Part shown: in pieces, positions 1 through 9,761 of the stretch
Position numbering within the stretch: the first letter of the stretch is position 1
Layout: the number at the start of each line of letters is the position of its first letter
Source: Corynebacterium atrinae
GTDB taxonomy: Bacteria; Actinomycetota; Actinomycetes; Mycobacteriales; Mycobacteriaceae
Direction of reading: 5' to 3'
NCBI RefSeq assembly: GCF_030408455.1
Contig: NZ_CP046977.1
Span: 1,736,001 to 1,800,000 of the forward strand
Length of the DNA stretch: 64,000 nt
The notes under the pieces: generated by a model
Seen by the model: the letters and a program-made list of their open reading frames with translations, nothing else
The model's database searches: none
Told to the model about the DNA's origin: nothing
Position numbers and translations under genes: made by a program

Positions 1-1045
<1,045 letters not shown>

Positions 1046-2377
1046 CTACTTGCTGTCCTTGTTGGTCGGCATGGTTTCAAATCGGGCGCGAATGGATTCG
1101 CCGTGCGCCGGAAGATCTTCGGCGTCGGCGAGGGCGATGACGTGGCGACCGATGTCTTTGAGGGCTACCTCGTCGTATTCGATGAGGTTGACCGGGCGCA
1201 GGAAGGTGTGGGTGGACAAACCGGAGGAGAAACGCGCCGTGCCGGAGGTGGGCAGGACGTGGTTTGACCCGGCGGCGTAATCACCCAACGGCACCGGCGA
1301 ATACGCGCCGACGAAGATAGCGCCGGCGTTGCGCACGCGCTCGGCGGTGTCGCGGGCGTTGACGGTGTGGATCTCTAGATGCTCCGAGGCGTAGGCGTCG
1401 ACCACGGCCAGGCCCTGCTCGATGTCATCGACGAGCACGATGCCGGACTGCTTGCCGCTCAAGGCACCGGCGACGCGATCGGCGTTGCGGGTGACGGTGT
1501 AGCGGGCCTCGATCTCCCGGTCGACGGCGTGCGCCAATGCCTCCGAGTCGGTGATGAGCACCGAGGCCGCCAGGTCGTCGTGCTCCGCCTGCGAAATGAG
1601 GTCGTAGGCGAGGTACACGGGATCGGCGGAGTCGTCGGCGAGGATCGCGATCTCCGAGGGGCCGGCCTCCGCATCAATTCCGACGACGCCCTGCACGAGG
1701 CGCTTGGCGGCAGCCACAAAAATATTGCCCGGCCCGGTGACCATGTCCACCGGCTCGAGGCCCGCAGCGTCGTCGCCATAGGCCATGAGCGCGAGGGCCT
1801 GCGCCCCGCCGACCGCCCATACTTCGTCGACTCCCAACAGCCCACACGCCGCGAGAATCGTCGGGTGCGGCCAGCCGTCGTGCTCGGCCTGGGGCGGGGA
1901 GGACACGATGAGCGACGTGGCCCCGGCTTCTTGAGCCGGCACGACATTCATGATCACCGAGGACGGGTAGACAGCCTTGCCGCCCGGCACGTACAGGCCA
2001 ACGCGCTCCACCGGCAGGAACACCTCCGTCACGGTGGCCCCCTCCGCCAGGGTCGTAGTGTGCGAGGAAGGAACCTGCTCGGCGTGCACTGTGCGCACCC
2101 GGGAAATCGCCTCCTCCAAGGCGCGGCGCACGTCCGGATCGAGCGTATCGACGGCCCCGGCAATCACCGCGGCCGGCACCCGCACCGTCTCCGGCGTCAC
2201 GCCGTCAAACTGCTGGCCGTACTCCAACGCCGCCTGCGCGCCCCGTTCGCGGATCGCCTCCACAATGGGGGCAACAACCGGCAGGACAGAGTTGACGTCG
2301 GTGCCTCCCCGCGGCAGCGCCCGGCGCAGCTCGCTGGTGGACGGGGTACGACCGCGCAGGTCGATGACATTGAGCAT
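1046..2377 (-). CDS. hisD: Histidinol dehydrogenase
   Basis: Zinc- and NAD-dependent enzyme performing the last two oxidations of histidine biosynthesis. The 443-residue protein has family length and shows QAEHD near residue 260, EHLEIHT near 331 and [10 protein letters not shown] near 364, which carry metal and substrate ligands in HisD proteins, plus the GPGN and [10 protein letters not shown] segments. The frame stays open upstream, but the ATG giving [10 protein letters not shown] is preceded by GAGGAG ten bases away. A TACAAT -10 box (2417-2422) would start RNA near 2410, which excludes the longer reading. First gene of a hisD-hisC unit. Confidence 0.95.
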   Translation of the reverse strand: MLNVIDLRGRTPSTSELRRALPRGGTDVNSVLPVVAPIVEAIRERGAQAALEYGQQFDGVTPETVRVPAAVIAGAVDTLDPDVRRALEEAISRVRTVHAEQVPSSHTTTLAEGATVTEVFLPVERVGLYVPGGKAVYPSSVIMNVVPAQEAGATSLIVSSPPQAEHDGWPHPTILAACGLLGVDEVWAVGGAQALALMAYGDDAAGLEPVDMVTGPGNIFVAAAKRLVQGVVGIDAEAGPSEIAILADDSADPVYLAYDLISQAEHDDLAASVLITDSEALAHAVDREIEARYTVTRNADRVAGALSGKQSGIVLVDDIEQGLAVVDAYASEHLEIHTVNARDTAERVRNAGAIFVGAYSPVPLGDYAAGSNHVLPTSGTARFSSGLSTHTFLRPVNLIEYDEVALKDIGRHVIALADAEDLPAHGESIRARFETMPTNKDSK

Positions 2378-2416
2378 CGTGACGCAACTCCTCGAAGTCC
2401 GAATGATTGTTTCCTC

Positions 2417-2422
2417 ATTGTA
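2417..2422 (-). promoter_or_regulatory. hisD -10 box (TACAAT)
   Basis: TACAAT on the minus strand about 40 bases before the hisD start, giving a short leader that still contains the GAGGAG ribosome site. Assigned by eye from sequence match and position. Confidence 0.5.
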
Positions 2423-2449
2423 GGACCCACGGGGCCAGCGTCCGAGCAC

Positions 2450-2455
2450 TAGACT
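2450..2455 (+). promoter_or_regulatory. -10 box (TAGACT) for the YbjN-type gene
   Basis: TAGACT, a common corynebacterial -10 form. RNA would start near 2462, so the in-frame ATG at 2457 cannot be the start codon. This supports the TTG at 2538. Confidence 0.45.
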
Positions 2456-2483
2456 GATGAGTCGAGAAGCTCACACCCGCCCC

Positions 2484-2525
2484 GTCGGCTCCACTGTGGA
2501 AGGAGTCGGCTCCACTGTGGAAGGA
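2484..2525 (+). repeat. Perfect 21-bp tandem duplication in the leader
   Basis: Two identical head-to-tail 21-bp units (2484-2504 and 2505-2525), each ending in AAGGA. The second runs into AAGGAGG, the ribosome site for the TTG start at 2538. The duplication thus gives the mRNA two Shine-Dalgarno-like sequences. It looks recent because the copies are identical. Confidence 0.9.
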
Positions 2526-2537
2526 GGCGCCCCACCA

Positions 2538-3626
2538 TTGATTCCCCTCATCCAGGTGTATGCCGTGTCCGAAGAGCTGGGTTTTCACAGCTACATCGGC
2601 GCTGACCGGCTCGTTTTCCCCTGGCGGGATCACATCGTCACCGCCTACCTCGACGAGCGCAACCCTAACGCGCTTGTCTTTGATACCGACCTGCGCACCA
2701 GCGTGGGTATGGAATACACCAGCCAACTCGCCCGAGTAATCACCGAATGGAATCGTGAGCGCCTGGGACCCACGATGTCGCTGCGGGTGGGAGACGACGC
2801 CACGGTGAGCCTGCATGCTCGTTCCAGTTTGCTCATCAGCCGCGGCGTCACCGATGAGCAACTGACATCGTTTATCAAATTGGCCATGGAGACCGCCCGC
2901 ATCGCCGTGGACTACCTCGCCGAGGAGTTTCCCGAGCTTTCTTCCCTCGACAACGATCTCGGTGAGGCTCAACGCAAGAAACAGGACACTGCCGCCTTGG
3001 CCGGGCCGCTGCCCCGGGACCGGCACATCAACCTCAACGAGCTCGACGATGACCCGAGCAGCCTCCGCGAGCTCGACCGGCGTCGCGCGCAAGAGGACAT
3101 CCACCAGCGCTCCGATGACATGGCGCCCACAGAGGAGCACTCAACCCCCATGAGCACTGACGACGACTTTTATTCGCCCTCCCCGGACCACCCGAGCGAG
3201 CCCACCGAGGTCAGCGTCGATCGAGTGCGCACCATGCTGTTTGAGATGGGAATTGAGAAAACCCAGGGTGATGAGGACATCGTCATCGCCTGGATCAACG
3301 ACGTCTTGTTCGGGTTCTTCCTCGACAACGGGCCCAGCTACCTCATCAAGGGCCATTGGGATCCCAACCTCAACCCAGAGACGGACTTTTTGCGCCTGTT
3401 CCTGTTGTGCAATGACTGGAACGAGTCCTCAATCAGCACCAAGGCCTTTTGCCACGAGGACGTCGAAGGCCTGCAGGTGCGCGTGGAGTTCACCGTTCCC
3501 GTCCGCGAGGGCCTCAGCGATGAGCAGCTAGAACACAACACCGCGGTGGCGATTAACCAGGTGCTGCAGGCTATCGACTCGATTAGCTCGGACGCGACGG
3601 GCACCTCCGCCGTCGCGTGGCCCTAG
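2538..3626 (+). CDS. Protein with two YbjN-type domains
   Basis: A 362-residue cytosolic protein with two YbjN-like modules. The first spans about residues 1-125 (after LIPLIQVYAVSEELGF); the second follows a charged Asp/Glu/Arg/Pro-rich linker and begins near VSVDRVRTMLFEMGIE. YbjN domains are small folds related to type III secretion chaperones; their role in actinobacteria is unsettled. I chose TTG at 2538 because AAGGAGG lies ten bases upstream and the -10 box excludes the earlier ATG at 2457. An internal ATG at 3150 with AGAGGAG ahead of it could yield the second domain alone. The stop codon overlaps that of the convergent gene by four bases. Confidence 0.7.
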   Translation: MIPLIQVYAVSEELGFHSYIGADRLVFPWRDHIVTAYLDERNPNALVFDTDLRTSVGMEYTSQLARVITEWNRERLGPTMSLRVGDDATVSLHARSSLLISRGVTDEQLTSFIKLAMETARIAVDYLAEEFPELSSLDNDLGEAQRKKQDTAALAGPLPRDRHINLNELDDDPSSLRELDRRRAQEDIHQRSDDMAPTEEHSTPMSTDDDFYSPSPDHPSEPTEVSVDRVRTMLFEMGIEKTQGDEDIVIAWINDVLFGFFLDNGPSYLIKGHWDPNLNPETDFLRLFLLCNDWNESSISTKAFCHEDVEGLQVRVEFTVPVREGLSDEQLEHNTAVAINQVLQAIDSISSDATGTSAVAWP

Positions 3627-4132
3627 GCCGCCAGGAGGTCGTCGTCGAGGTCCGGAGTGACGAGGACGGAACACCAATACGCCAATGCAGCCATGAACGG
3701 CGCGGCGATCAGACCCACCCCCGGTGTCAGCGACGGCACGATTGCTACGGCAGAGCCTTCCGCCAATGCGTCTACGTCCGGCGCCGGGAAATGGAGCGAG
3801 GACGTCACCTGTCCCACCGCGAGGAAAGCCATAGCGGAGACCCCGGCGACCACAACGAGCCACCACACCATCCCCGGCCCCCGCGACTCGGGAACCAGGA
3901 TGAAAGAGCTCAGCGCAATGATCGTCGCCAACAGGCCGGTGGCGGCAACGAAAGTGATATAGGAGATGAACTCGACGTTGAAAGAGGTATCGAGGAGCAG
4001 ATTTCCGTCGGCAGTGAGGGTCCCGTGGTATGCCGGGCGCAACAGACCCCACACCGCTCCGACGGCAGAAAAAGCGAGCAGCGACGCCGCGAGAACTCCG
4101 GCGCCGCTGCCCAAGGCCCGCGGAACAGTCAT
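3623..4132 (-). CDS. Four-helix membrane protein of unknown function
   Basis: A 169-residue protein with about four hydrophobic segments (VLAASLLAFSAVGAVWGLL, a stretch around FISYITFVAATGLLATIIAL, VWWLVVVAGVSAMAFLAVG and LIAAPFMAALAYWCSVL) and an acidic tail. I do not recognise the family with certainty; actinobacterial DUF2567-like proteins have a similar layout. It starts 12 bases after the stop of the lipoprotein gene on the same strand, so the two probably form an operon and may act together at the membrane. No catalytic motif is visible. Confidence 0.7.
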   Translation of the reverse strand: MTVPRALGSGAGVLAASLLAFSAVGAVWGLLRPAYHGTLTADGNLLLDTSFNVEFISYITFVAATGLLATIIALSSFILVPESRGPGMVWWLVVVAGVSAMAFLAVGQVTSSLHFPAPDVDALAEGSAVAIVPSLTPGVGLIAAPFMAALAYWCSVLVTPDLDDDLLAA

Positions 4133-4144
4133 CTACTTAAGGCC

Positions 4145-4774
4145 CTAATTGCAGAACTTCCAGCGGCCGTCTTCATGGAGGAAGCGGACGGTGCTCGTAT
4201 CGACCTGGCCGGAGGTGACCACGGTGACGTTGGCAGAGGCAACCGAGCCGTCGACGATCACATTGTCCACCGACTGGATGTGCGGCTGCGACTGGGCGTA
4301 GCCGGGCATTTGGTTGAGTGGCGCATCGGGAATACCGGCGAGATCCATGTTGCCGGCCCCGCCGTTGGCCTCGACCACGGCGTTGCAGGTGTTGTCCGGC
4401 ATGTAGCGGAGGAAGGCATGCATGGTGTTCTGCTGGTACAGTCCACTGACCAGGCCATTGATGGAGTTGTAGTCCGCTTCGGAGGCGGGAGCTCCCGCGA
4501 CGGGTGCCACGGGAGAGCCCTCAGGCAGGTTTGCCAGCGGGTCGGCGAGCGGGGAAGGCTCCGCCGTCGCCTCGGTCGTCGGTTCCACGGAGGTGGTCTC
4601 CGTCGTGGACTCAGCAGAGCTGGTCGTGGAGGAGGTGGTGCGAGTGCTGGTGATCGTGCTCGGGGCACTCGTCGACTCGGTGGTCTCCTCGTCCGACCCA
4701 CACGCCACCAGGGTTAGCGGGGTCACTACTGCGAGGGCCGCGATGGCCAACTTGGCGTTGAAAGAAGTCGTCAC
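4145..4774 (-). CDS. Secreted lipoprotein, Mtb12-like C-terminal domain
   Basis: A 209-residue lipoprotein. A signal peptide of about 25 residues ends in the lipobox LVAC, so the cysteine should be lipidated and the protein anchored outside the membrane. A Ser/Thr/Glu-rich low-complexity spacer (about residues 27-75) precedes a globular domain ending in FLHEDGRWKFCN, which resembles the low-molecular-weight antigen Mtb12 domain. The GTG start has AGGAG nine bases upstream. The next gene on the strand encodes a membrane protein 12 bases away. A second lipoprotein with this domain type lies at 30138-30710. Ligand unknown. Confidence 0.75.
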   Translation of the reverse strand: MTTSFNAKLAIAALAVVTPLTLVACGSDEETTESTSAPSTITSTRTTSSTTSSAESTTETTSVEPTTEATAEPSPLADPLANLPEGSPVAPVAGAPASEADYNSINGLVSGLYQQNTMHAFLRYMPDNTCNAVVEANGGAGNMDLAGIPDAPLNQMPGYAQSQPHIQSVDNVIVDGSVASANVTVVTSGQVDTSTVRFLHEDGRWKFCN

Positions 4775-4846
4775 GATTTAGGTCTCCTGATGTTTCGGTC
4801 GCGTCGAAAGGACACCTTACCCCGAAGCTGGTGGAATGTGGACGGG

Positions 4847-4852
4847 TAGGCT
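4847..4852 (+). promoter_or_regulatory. -10 box (TAGGCT) of leaderless TetR gene
   Basis: TAGGCT ends seven bases before the GTG start, the spacing expected for a leaderless transcript. Confidence 0.5.
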
Positions 4853-4859
4853 TCCAGGT

Positions 4860-5423
4860 GTGCAATTGACCCGGACACTCATTGTCGCAGCCGCCCTGGA
4901 CATCCTCGACTCCTACGGCCTCGCGGACATGACCATGCGCCGAGTTGCCAGCCAGCTCGAAGTCGCGCCGGGCGCCTTGTATTGGCACTTCGCCAACAAG
5001 CAGCAATTGATCTCCGCCATCGCGGACCAGATCTTGGTGCATGTGCTTAACGGCGACACGCTGTCCACACCTGAGGAAATCACCGAACAACTCCGCACCG
5101 CGCTGCTACTGCGCCGGGACGGCGCAGAGCTAGTGAGTGCTGCCCTGTCGATGCCGGATTCACAGACCCGCGCGGACGTCGAAAAGCTCTTGGCTAGCTC
5201 CCTCGACCCCGCATTGGATGCCGATACTCGTCGCATCGGCGCGGCGACTTTGTTGCACTTCGTGCTGGGGGCTGCGGCCCTCGAGCAGTCTCAACGACAG
5301 TTCGCGTTTGATACCGGAACCTCCATCGTAGGGCTCGATCAGGCGCAGGAAGATTTCGCCCGCGGAGTAGACCTTATCCTCGCAGGACTTTCCCAGCGCC
5401 CAGACAGCGCGGCCGTGACGTAA
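4860..5423 (+). CDS. TetR-family transcriptional regulator
   Basis: A 187-residue regulator. The N-terminal helix-turn-helix includes MTMRRVASQLEVAPGALYWH followed by FANKQQLISAIADQI, the classic TetR recognition-helix region. The rest is helical, as in ligand-binding TetR C-terminal domains. I chose the GTG eight codons into the open frame because a TAGGCT box lies seven bases upstream, indicating a leaderless mRNA; the earlier ATG at 4836 would lie upstream of the transcript. It is divergent from the lipoprotein gene and 31 bases ahead of glgX. Either could be a target, but the sequence does not show which. Confidence 0.85.
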   Translation: MQLTRTLIVAAALDILDSYGLADMTMRRVASQLEVAPGALYWHFANKQQLISAIADQILVHVLNGDTLSTPEEITEQLRTALLLRRDGAELVSAALSMPDSQTRADVEKLLASSLDPALDADTRRIGAATLLHFVLGAAALEQSQRQFAFDTGTSIVGLDQAQEDFARGVDLILAGLSQRPDSAAVT

Positions 5424-5440
5424 ATCTGTCGCCGAACCAC

Positions 5441-5446
5441 TATGAT
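5441..5446 (+). promoter_or_regulatory. glgX -10 box (TATGAT), leaderless
   Basis: TATGAT eight bases before the glgX ATG. Its quality and spacing predict a leaderless glgX mRNA. Confidence 0.55.
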
Positions 5447-5454
5447 CGGACCTC

Positions 5455-7836
5455 ATGACACTTGAGTCTGAGCCCACCTATACCGTCTGGCCGGGAGAGG
5501 CATATCCCCTCGGCTCCACATACGACGGCGCGGGCACTAATTTTGCCCTGTTCTCCTACGTCGCTGACAAAGTTGAACTGTGCCTGATTGACGCTGACGA
5601 TAATGAAACGCGCGTCAATCTGGAAGAAGTCGATGCCCACGTCTGGCATTGCTACCTCCCCGGCGTTCAGCCCGGGCAGCGCTACGGTTACCGCGTCCAC
5701 GGCCCCTACGACCCGGACAATGGCAAGCGCTGCGATCCCAACAAGCTGTTGGTTGATCCCTACGCCCGCGCCTTCGACGGCGAGTTCGACGGTGACGCCT
5801 CCCTGTTCTCCTACGACATTCACGCCGAGCCCGCCGGCTCCGGGCGCAACGAGGAGGACAGCCTCGGCCACACCATGTACTCCGTGGTCATCAACCCCTT
5901 CTTCGACTGGGGTTCTGATCGCGCGCCGCGTATCCCGTACAACGAGACCGTGATCTACGAGACGCACGTCAAGGGCATGACCATGACCCACCCCGACGTG
6001 CCCGCCAACCTGCGCGGCACCTACGCCGGCCTGGCTCACCCCAGTGTGATCAATTACTTCAAGGATCTCGGGGTCACGGCGGTCGAGCTCATGCCGGTCC
6101 ACCAATTCCTCCAGGATGACCGCCTGCGCGACATTGGGCTGCGCAACTATTGGGGCTACAACACCTTCGGCTTCTTTGCCCCGCAGCAGGATTACGCCGC
6201 GTCCGACAAGCCTGGCAGTGCCGTATCCGAGTTCAAGGGCATGGTCCGGGCCTACCACGAGGCCGGCATGGAAGTCATCCTCGACGTGGTGTACAACCAC
6301 ACCGCCGAGGGCAACCACCTGGGCCCGACGATCGCGTTCCGCGGCATCGATAACGAGGCCTATTACCGCCTTGTTGATGATGACAAGTTCCACTACATGG
6401 ACTACACCGGCACCGGAAACTCGCTCAACGTCCGCGACCCGCATTCCCTGCAGCTGATCATGGATTCGCTGCGCTACTGGGTCACCGAGATGCACGTCGA
6501 CGGCTTCCGCTTCGACCTCGCCTCCACCCTCGCGCGCGAGCTCCACGACGTCGACCGCCTGGCCACGTTCTTCGATCTGGTCCAGCAGGACCCGGTCGTC
6601 TCCCAAACCAAGCTCATCGCCGAGCCTTGGGATGTGGGACACAACGGTTACCAGGTGGGCAATTTCCCGCCGCTGTGGACGGAATGGAACGGCAAGTACC
6701 GCGACACCGTCCGCGATTTCTGGCGCGGCGAATCCTCCACCCTCGGCGAGTTCGCCTCCCGCCTCACCGGTTCCTCGGACCTCTACGGCAACAACGACCG
6801 TCGCCCTACTGCGTCGATTAACTTCATCACCGCCCACGACGGGTTCACCCTCAACGACCTGGTCAGCTACAACGAGAAGCACAACATGGCCAACGGCGAG
6901 GACAACCGCGATGGTGAGTCCCACAACCGCTCGTGGAACCACGGCGTCGAGGGCCCGACCGATGACGAGGACGTGCGCTCCCTGCGTGCTCGCCAGCGCC
7001 GTAACTTCCTCACCACCCTCATTTTGTCGCTGGGTACCCCGATGATTTCCCACGGCGATGAGATGGCCCGCACCCAGGACGGCAACAACAACGTTTACTG
7101 TCAGGACAACGAGCTGGCATGGATGGACTGGGAGCAGCTGGAAGACAACGCAACGCTGCATGCGTTCACCAAACGCCTGCTCAACATCCGTCGCCGCCAC
7201 CCGGTGTTCCGTCGCCGCCGCTTCCTCGCAGGCGGCCCCCTGGGCGCCGATGTCCGCGACCGCGACATCGCCTGGTTGGTGCCCTCCGGCAAGCTCATGA
7301 CCCAAGACGACTGGGACTTCGCCTTTGGTAAGGCCCTCATGGTCTACCTCAACGGTAACGCCATCACTGAGCCCGACGAGCGCGGCCAGAAGATCGTCGA
7401 TGACTCCTTCATCCTCATGTTCAACGCGCACTACGAGGAGATCGAGTTCACCCTCCCGCCGCGCTCGCTCGGCGTGCGCTGGCAGTTGCTGGTGGATACC
7501 ACCGAAGATATTGGCTACCCTATCGAGGCCGCGGTGATCGACGCGAAGGGCACCCTCACCGTCCCCGCCCGATCGACGATGCTGCTCAAGCAGATCGAGG
7601 GACCGGATTACACGGAGGACGACGACACGGAATACGTCGAGGCCGCCGACCGGGAAACCGATCATGGTCGCGTGGGCGACAAGGTCACCGCCGCTTCGAG
7701 CGCCACTGTCGAAGCCGTGGTGAAGGAGACCTCAGGCACGGTGTCCGAAGACACCGGCGTCACCGATCTCTCCCCCGAGGAGCTGGCCGCCAAGCTCAAG
7801 GCCGCGGCGGCGGACGAGTACACGGACGTCGAGTAG
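5455..7836 (+). CDS. glgX: Glycogen debranching enzyme
   Basis: GH13 isoamylase-type enzyme that cleaves alpha-1,6 branches of phosphorylase-trimmed glycogen, releasing short chains that TreY/TreZ can use. Features in order: an N-terminal CBM48-like domain (GTNFALFSYVADKVELCLID), the GH13 barrel with DVVYNHTAEG, DGFRFDLAS (nucleophile Asp near residue 353), LIAEPWD (acid/base Glu near 390) and FITAHDGFTLND (near 460), then a C-terminal beta domain. The 793 residues include a roughly 70-residue acidic, Ala/Thr-rich tail that looks disordered. The start is fixed by the leaderless promoter. Confidence 0.95.
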   Translation: MTLESEPTYTVWPGEAYPLGSTYDGAGTNFALFSYVADKVELCLIDADDNETRVNLEEVDAHVWHCYLPGVQPGQRYGYRVHGPYDPDNGKRCDPNKLLVDPYARAFDGEFDGDASLFSYDIHAEPAGSGRNEEDSLGHTMYSVVINPFFDWGSDRAPRIPYNETVIYETHVKGMTMTHPDVPANLRGTYAGLAHPSVINYFKDLGVTAVELMPVHQFLQDDRLRDIGLRNYWGYNTFGFFAPQQDYAASDKPGSAVSEFKGMVRAYHEAGMEVILDVVYNHTAEGNHLGPTIAFRGIDNEAYYRLVDDDKFHYMDYTGTGNSLNVRDPHSLQLIMDSLRYWVTEMHVDGFRFDLASTLARELHDVDRLATFFDLVQQDPVVSQTKLIAEPWDVGHNGYQVGNFPPLWTEWNGKYRDTVRDFWRGESSTLGEFASRLTGSSDLYGNNDRRPTASINFITAHDGFTLNDLVSYNEKHNMANGEDNRDGESHNRSWNHGVEGPTDDEDVRSLRARQRRNFLTTLILSLGTPMISHGDEMARTQDGNNNVYCQDNELAWMDWEQLEDNATLHAFTKRLLNIRRRHPVFRRRRFLAGGPLGADVRDRDIAWLVPSGKLMTQDDWDFAFGKALMVYLNGNAITEPDERGQKIVDDSFILMFNAHYEEIEFTLPPRSLGVRWQLLVDTTEDIGYPIEAAVIDAKGTLTVPARSTMLLKQIEGPDYTEDDDTEYVEAADRETDHGRVGDKVTAASSATVEAVVKETSGTVSEDTGVTDLSPEELAAKLKAAAADEYTDVE

Positions 7837-7839
7837 GTC

Positions 7840-8220
7840 TTAGGCGTCCTCGGCAGGGTTCAGCTGCTGTTCCCGGTAGTCCTCGACGTCGGCGGTGTGC
7901 TCGATGAGCCAGCCGACGAAAGGATAAAACACGGGCAGCAAGCTGGACCCAAGCTCAGTGAGGGAGTAAACCACTCGGGGCGGGATCTCGTCGTGAGCGA
8001 TGCGCCGGATAAGCCCGTCCCCCACGAGCGTATGCAGGCGCTGCGTGAGCATTTTCGGCGAAATCCCGTCCACGGCTTGATCGAGGTCGCTGTAGCGCAT
8101 GTGCTGCCCGTCGAGGCTGACAATGATGAGGATCGACCACTTGTCAGCCAGGGTGGCCAACAGCCCGCGGCTGCGGCAGGTGCGGTCGAAAGGATCGACG
8201 TCTCGTGCCCAGCTATCCAT
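7840..8220 (-). CDS. HxlR-family winged-helix regulator
   Basis: A 126-residue one-domain regulator. An N-terminal cysteine (residue 15, in FDRTCRSRG) is followed by LLATLADKWSILIIVSL and then GISPKMLTQRLHTLVGDGLI, the HxlR winged-helix signature; ARVVYSLTELG-type wing residues are recognisable as RVVYSLTELG. In this family the N-terminal Cys often senses electrophiles or redox state; whether it does so here is inference. A TACGAT box (8229-8234) sits eight bases before the ATG, suggesting a leaderless mRNA. It is convergent with glgX and divergent from the exonuclease gene, which is a possible target. Confidence 0.85.
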   Translation of the reverse strand: MDSWARDVDPFDRTCRSRGLLATLADKWSILIIVSLDGQHMRYSDLDQAVDGISPKMLTQRLHTLVGDGLIRRIAHDEIPPRVVYSLTELGSSLLPVFYPFVGWLIEHTADVEDYREQQLNPAEDA

Positions 8221-8250
8221 GTCCTCCCATCGTAGTGGAGTAGGTCACCC

Positions 8251-8256
8251 GAGTAG
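8251..8256 (+). promoter_or_regulatory. -10 box (TAGACT) of the exonuclease gene
   Basis: TAGACT 43 bases before the GTG start; the leader includes AAGGGAG as ribosome site. Confidence 0.45.
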
Positions 8257-8299
8257 ACTGACCTTTCACCCCAGTCCGATCCTCAAGGGAGCCTGCAAC

Positions 8300-9664
8300 G
8301 TGATTTCGGCACATGGAGCCCAGCTGCGTGTTACCAAGGACGCCATCGTCGTTGACCGCTCAGCGTTAGCCGCCGCGCTCTACGGCACCGCCACCGTCAC
8401 CGTCCCGCTCGCCTCCGTCACCGGGGTGCGGGTCACCCCGCCTTCGCTTATCGACGTCGGTTTCACCTCCCTCTTGGGCGCCGATGTCACCGTCTCCTTC
8501 GCTCCCGGGCAAGAAGAACAGGCCCGCCTTTTCGCGCAGACGGTGGAGGCAGCCTTGAGAGGTGAGACCGTTGAGGAAGCATCGGGAGTGCCGGGCCTGG
8601 ACTTCGTGTCCTTCGACGTCGAAACCGCCAACTCCGACTCCGGCTCCATTTGTCAGGTCGGTCTCATTCGTTACGTCGACGGAGTTGAGGTCGCGGCGGA
8701 ATCCTGGCTGTGTGCTCCCCCACCGGCGATCTCCCACTTCGACTCTGGCAACATCGCCGTCCACGGGATCAACCCCGCGATGGTGGCAGATCAGCCAACC
8801 TTTGCCGACATCCTCCCGCGGCTGGCAGAGTTTGTCGGCGAGCTACCCCTGGTGGCCCACAACGCCCAGTTCGACACGATTGCCCTGGAACGAGCGTGCC
8901 GGAGCATCTCCCAAGCCGCACCTCCGTTCACATTCGCCTGCTCCCTCGCCCTCTCGCGCCACGCTCAACTTGGTTTGCGAAACCACCGACTTCCCACCGT
9001 GGCCGCGGCATTAGGCGTGGCCTTGGAGCACCATCACGATGCTTCCTCCGACGCCCGCGCCGCCGGAGAAATTGTGGTCACTCTTGCCCGGCGCGCTGGC
9101 CACGAGGGAAGTCTGCAAGATTTCCAGCACTCGCAGGGCTTCATCCTGGGCCACCTTTCCCATGGCGTCGTGCACCCCGTTCTCAAGGATCGTTCGGGGG
9201 CTCGGATAGCTCTGCAGGCGCGCGGAGAGGTGGACGTTGTTGAGCCTCCCCACGACGACGGCGCTCAAGACAGTGGCAACAACGGTCGGGGCAGCCGTCG
9301 GCCGGCACCATGGAAATCCTTCTCCACCCCGGACGTCATCCCCGAGCCCAACCTTGACGCGGACTCTGCTAACCCGCTCTACGGGCACAACGTCACTCTC
9401 TCCGGGGACTTCGAGCCCTTCGATAAGGGCCTGCTGTGGACGAAAATGGCTGAGCTAGGTGCCACTATCGGCAAGAATGTCACCCGCAAGACCACGATCC
9501 TGGTCGCCGGGGACTGGGCAACGCCGACGTCGAAACAGAAGCGGGCGCAGGAGCTCATCGACAAGGGCCAAGGAATCAGCATTTGGACCGGTGAACAACT
9601 CTTCGCTGTGTTGGGGCTCGACCCCAAAGCTGACACTGGGGACGGCGAGCAACCCCCGTTCTGA
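8300..9664 (+). CDS. DEDDh 3'-5' exonuclease with C-terminal BRCT domain
   Basis: A 454-residue protein related to the DNA polymerase III epsilon fold. After an N-terminal domain of about 95 residues comes the exonuclease: FVSFDVETANSDSG (Exo I, Asp and Glu), LVAHNAQFDT (Exo II) and HHDASSDARAAGEI (Exo III, His and Asp). A linker leads to a BRCT-like domain near the C-terminus (HNVTLSGDF to WTGEQLFAVLGLD). The combination suggests DNA repair or end processing rather than the replicative proofreading subunit. The GTG start is chosen for AAGGGAG nine bases upstream; the frame is open further upstream across the HxlR gene but lacks a ribosome site. Confidence 0.85.
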   Translation: MISAHGAQLRVTKDAIVVDRSALAAALYGTATVTVPLASVTGVRVTPPSLIDVGFTSLLGADVTVSFAPGQEEQARLFAQTVEAALRGETVEEASGVPGLDFVSFDVETANSDSGSICQVGLIRYVDGVEVAAESWLCAPPPAISHFDSGNIAVHGINPAMVADQPTFADILPRLAEFVGELPLVAHNAQFDTIALERACRSISQAAPPFTFACSLALSRHAQLGLRNHRLPTVAAALGVALEHHHDASSDARAAGEIVVTLARRAGHEGSLQDFQHSQGFILGHLSHGVVHPVLKDRSGARIALQARGEVDVVEPPHDDGAQDSGNNGRGSRRPAPWKSFSTPDVIPEPNLDADSANPLYGHNVTLSGDFEPFDKGLLWTKMAELGATIGKNVTRKTTILVAGDWATPTSKQKRAQELIDKGQGISIWTGEQLFAVLGLDPKADTGDGEQPPF

Positions 9665-9665
9665 T

Positions 9666-9757
9666 CACCCCCAATGCGGGGGACACGGAACCAACCGGCC
9701 TCGGAGGGGAGTCTGACAGTGGTGAGAATCCCATCGGACACCACTAGGAACAGGCCG
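9666..9757 (+). ncRNA. Candidate structured 5' leader
   Basis: The 97-base gap holds three nested or adjacent helices. The first is CCCCC/GGGGG (9668-9672 with 9678-9682). The second is CGGCCT (9696-9701) with AGGCCG (9752-9757), closing over the third, AGTGGTG (9718-9724) with CACCACT (9739-9745). GGGA at 9707-9710 could also pair with TCCC at 9729-9732 inside the last loop, forming a pseudoknot. The closing helix ends four bases before the ATG at 9762, so it could control translation. It matches no riboswitch class I know. Confidence 0.35.
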
Positions 9758-9761
9758 CCCC

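Noticed and set aside
5440..7665. 741-codon open frame antisense to glgX
   Set aside because: Arises from GC-rich third-position bias; glgX has all catalytic motifs and a promoter, while the antisense frame has no recognisable domain.
9690..9757. Cobalamin riboswitch
   Set aside because: GGTGAGAATCC at 9721-9731 matches one conserved B12-leader segment, but the following CCCGCAACTG-type segment and the distal helices are absent. Kept only as an unclassified leader.
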